This document shows, one piece after another, positions 63,930 to 64,000 of a stretch of 64,000 bases of DNA. Below the pieces are notes generated by a model. The model searched no databases, was not told the DNA's origin, and was given only the letters and a program-made list of their open reading frames with translations. Both the position numbers and the translations under genes were made by a program. This DNA comes from Mesorhizobium shangrilense (GTDB lineage Bacteria > Pseudomonadota > Alphaproteobacteria > Rhizobiales > Rhizobiaceae), in NCBI RefSeq assembly GCF_040537815.1, contig NZ_JBEWSZ010000001.1:2914001-2978000 (forward strand). Reading direction: 5' to 3'. Positions within the stretch are counted from its first letter, which is position 1, and each line of letters starts with the position of its first letter.

Positions 63930-64000
63930 TTATGTTCTCTCGCCGGCAGCCTGCTTGGCCGCATGGATGACCGTCCTGACGAAGAAGGCGGTCGCCGCAA
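63930..64000 (-). CDS. C-terminal end of an unidentified gene
   Basis: Minus-strand partial coding tail, 22 residues ending FFVRTVIHAAKQAAGERT and TAA at 63932-63930. It lies 14 nt upstream of the DapA-like gene, so it is likely in the same operon. Too short to name. Confidence 0.5.
   Translation of the reverse strand, partial: AATAFFVRTVIHAAKQAAGERT

Overview
The window is high-GC, densely packed bacterial chromosome or large-replicon DNA. It is best explained as an alphaproteobacterium of the Hyphomicrobiales, most likely Mesorhizobium or a close relative. This rests on many solute-transport and catabolic operons, GntR/SorC regulators, HmrR-type copper operators, and one degraded copy of the short palindromic repeat typical of rhizobial genomes (12573-12616). 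No rRNA, tRNA, CRISPR array, phage gene or insertion sequence is visible. Genus is inference from gene style only.

Layout. (1) 2-9230, + strand: a tightly overlapping operon with the end of an RbsA/RbsC-type sugar ABC transporter, a SorC/EryD-like regulator, aldo/keto reductase, GlpD/EryB-like FAD dehydrogenase, DhnA-type aldolase, FGGY kinase and GMC oxidoreductase. It looks like polyol or sugar catabolism. (2) 9435-10124: a small outer-membrane barrel protein. (3) 10462-13804: a PhnF-like GntR regulator, a PfkB kinase and an orphan PhnM, linked by a shared CATTCGA-type palindrome, with an apparent ABC-permease remnant between regulator and kinase. (4) 14001-15855: a DyP peroxidase carrying an encapsulin targeting tail, then the encapsulin shell gene. 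(5) 15868-21393, - strand: SDR, DHA2-type MFS exporter, a long 2-hydroxyacid dehydrogenase, a broken DadA-like fragment and a FAD oxidoreductase.

(6) 21811-33054 is the most striking part. A minus-strand operon encodes two Rieske-less oxygenase catalytic subunits, a Rieske-FMN/NAD-ferredoxin fusion reductase, a GST-like protein and glutathione-dependent formaldehyde dehydrogenase. This is the family composition of the bacterial methylxanthine N-demethylase NdmC/NdmD/NdmE. A GntR regulator and a complete BMP-type (nucleoside/purine class) ABC importer diverge from it. The simplest model is import of an N-methylated heterocycle, oxidative N-demethylation, and removal of the released formaldehyde.

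(7) 33168-37564: threonine aldolase, an aspartoacylase-family deacylase, an orphan Tat-exported oligopeptide-type binding protein and an FCD GntR regulator with a strong palindromic operator. (8) 37901-42977: a copper regulon (CopZ, CopA ATPase, multicopper oxidase, CueR/HmrR) with three matching operators. (9) 43103-47028: a hydantoinase-family amidohydrolase and a dimethylglycine/sarcosine dehydrogenase-like flavoprotein, divergent from (10) 47551-59423, a long operon with a full peptide-type ABC transporter, MFS permease, two SDRs, an epimerase, a PuuE-like deacetylase and an allantoinase/dihydroorotase-like protein. (11) 59517-64000, - strand: an SMP-30 lactonase-like protein, an MttB-family methyltransferase, a 2-hydroxyacid dehydrogenase, a DapA-family aldolase/lyase and the tail of another gene. 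Overall this is a catabolic and transport region rich in C-N and methyl-group chemistry.
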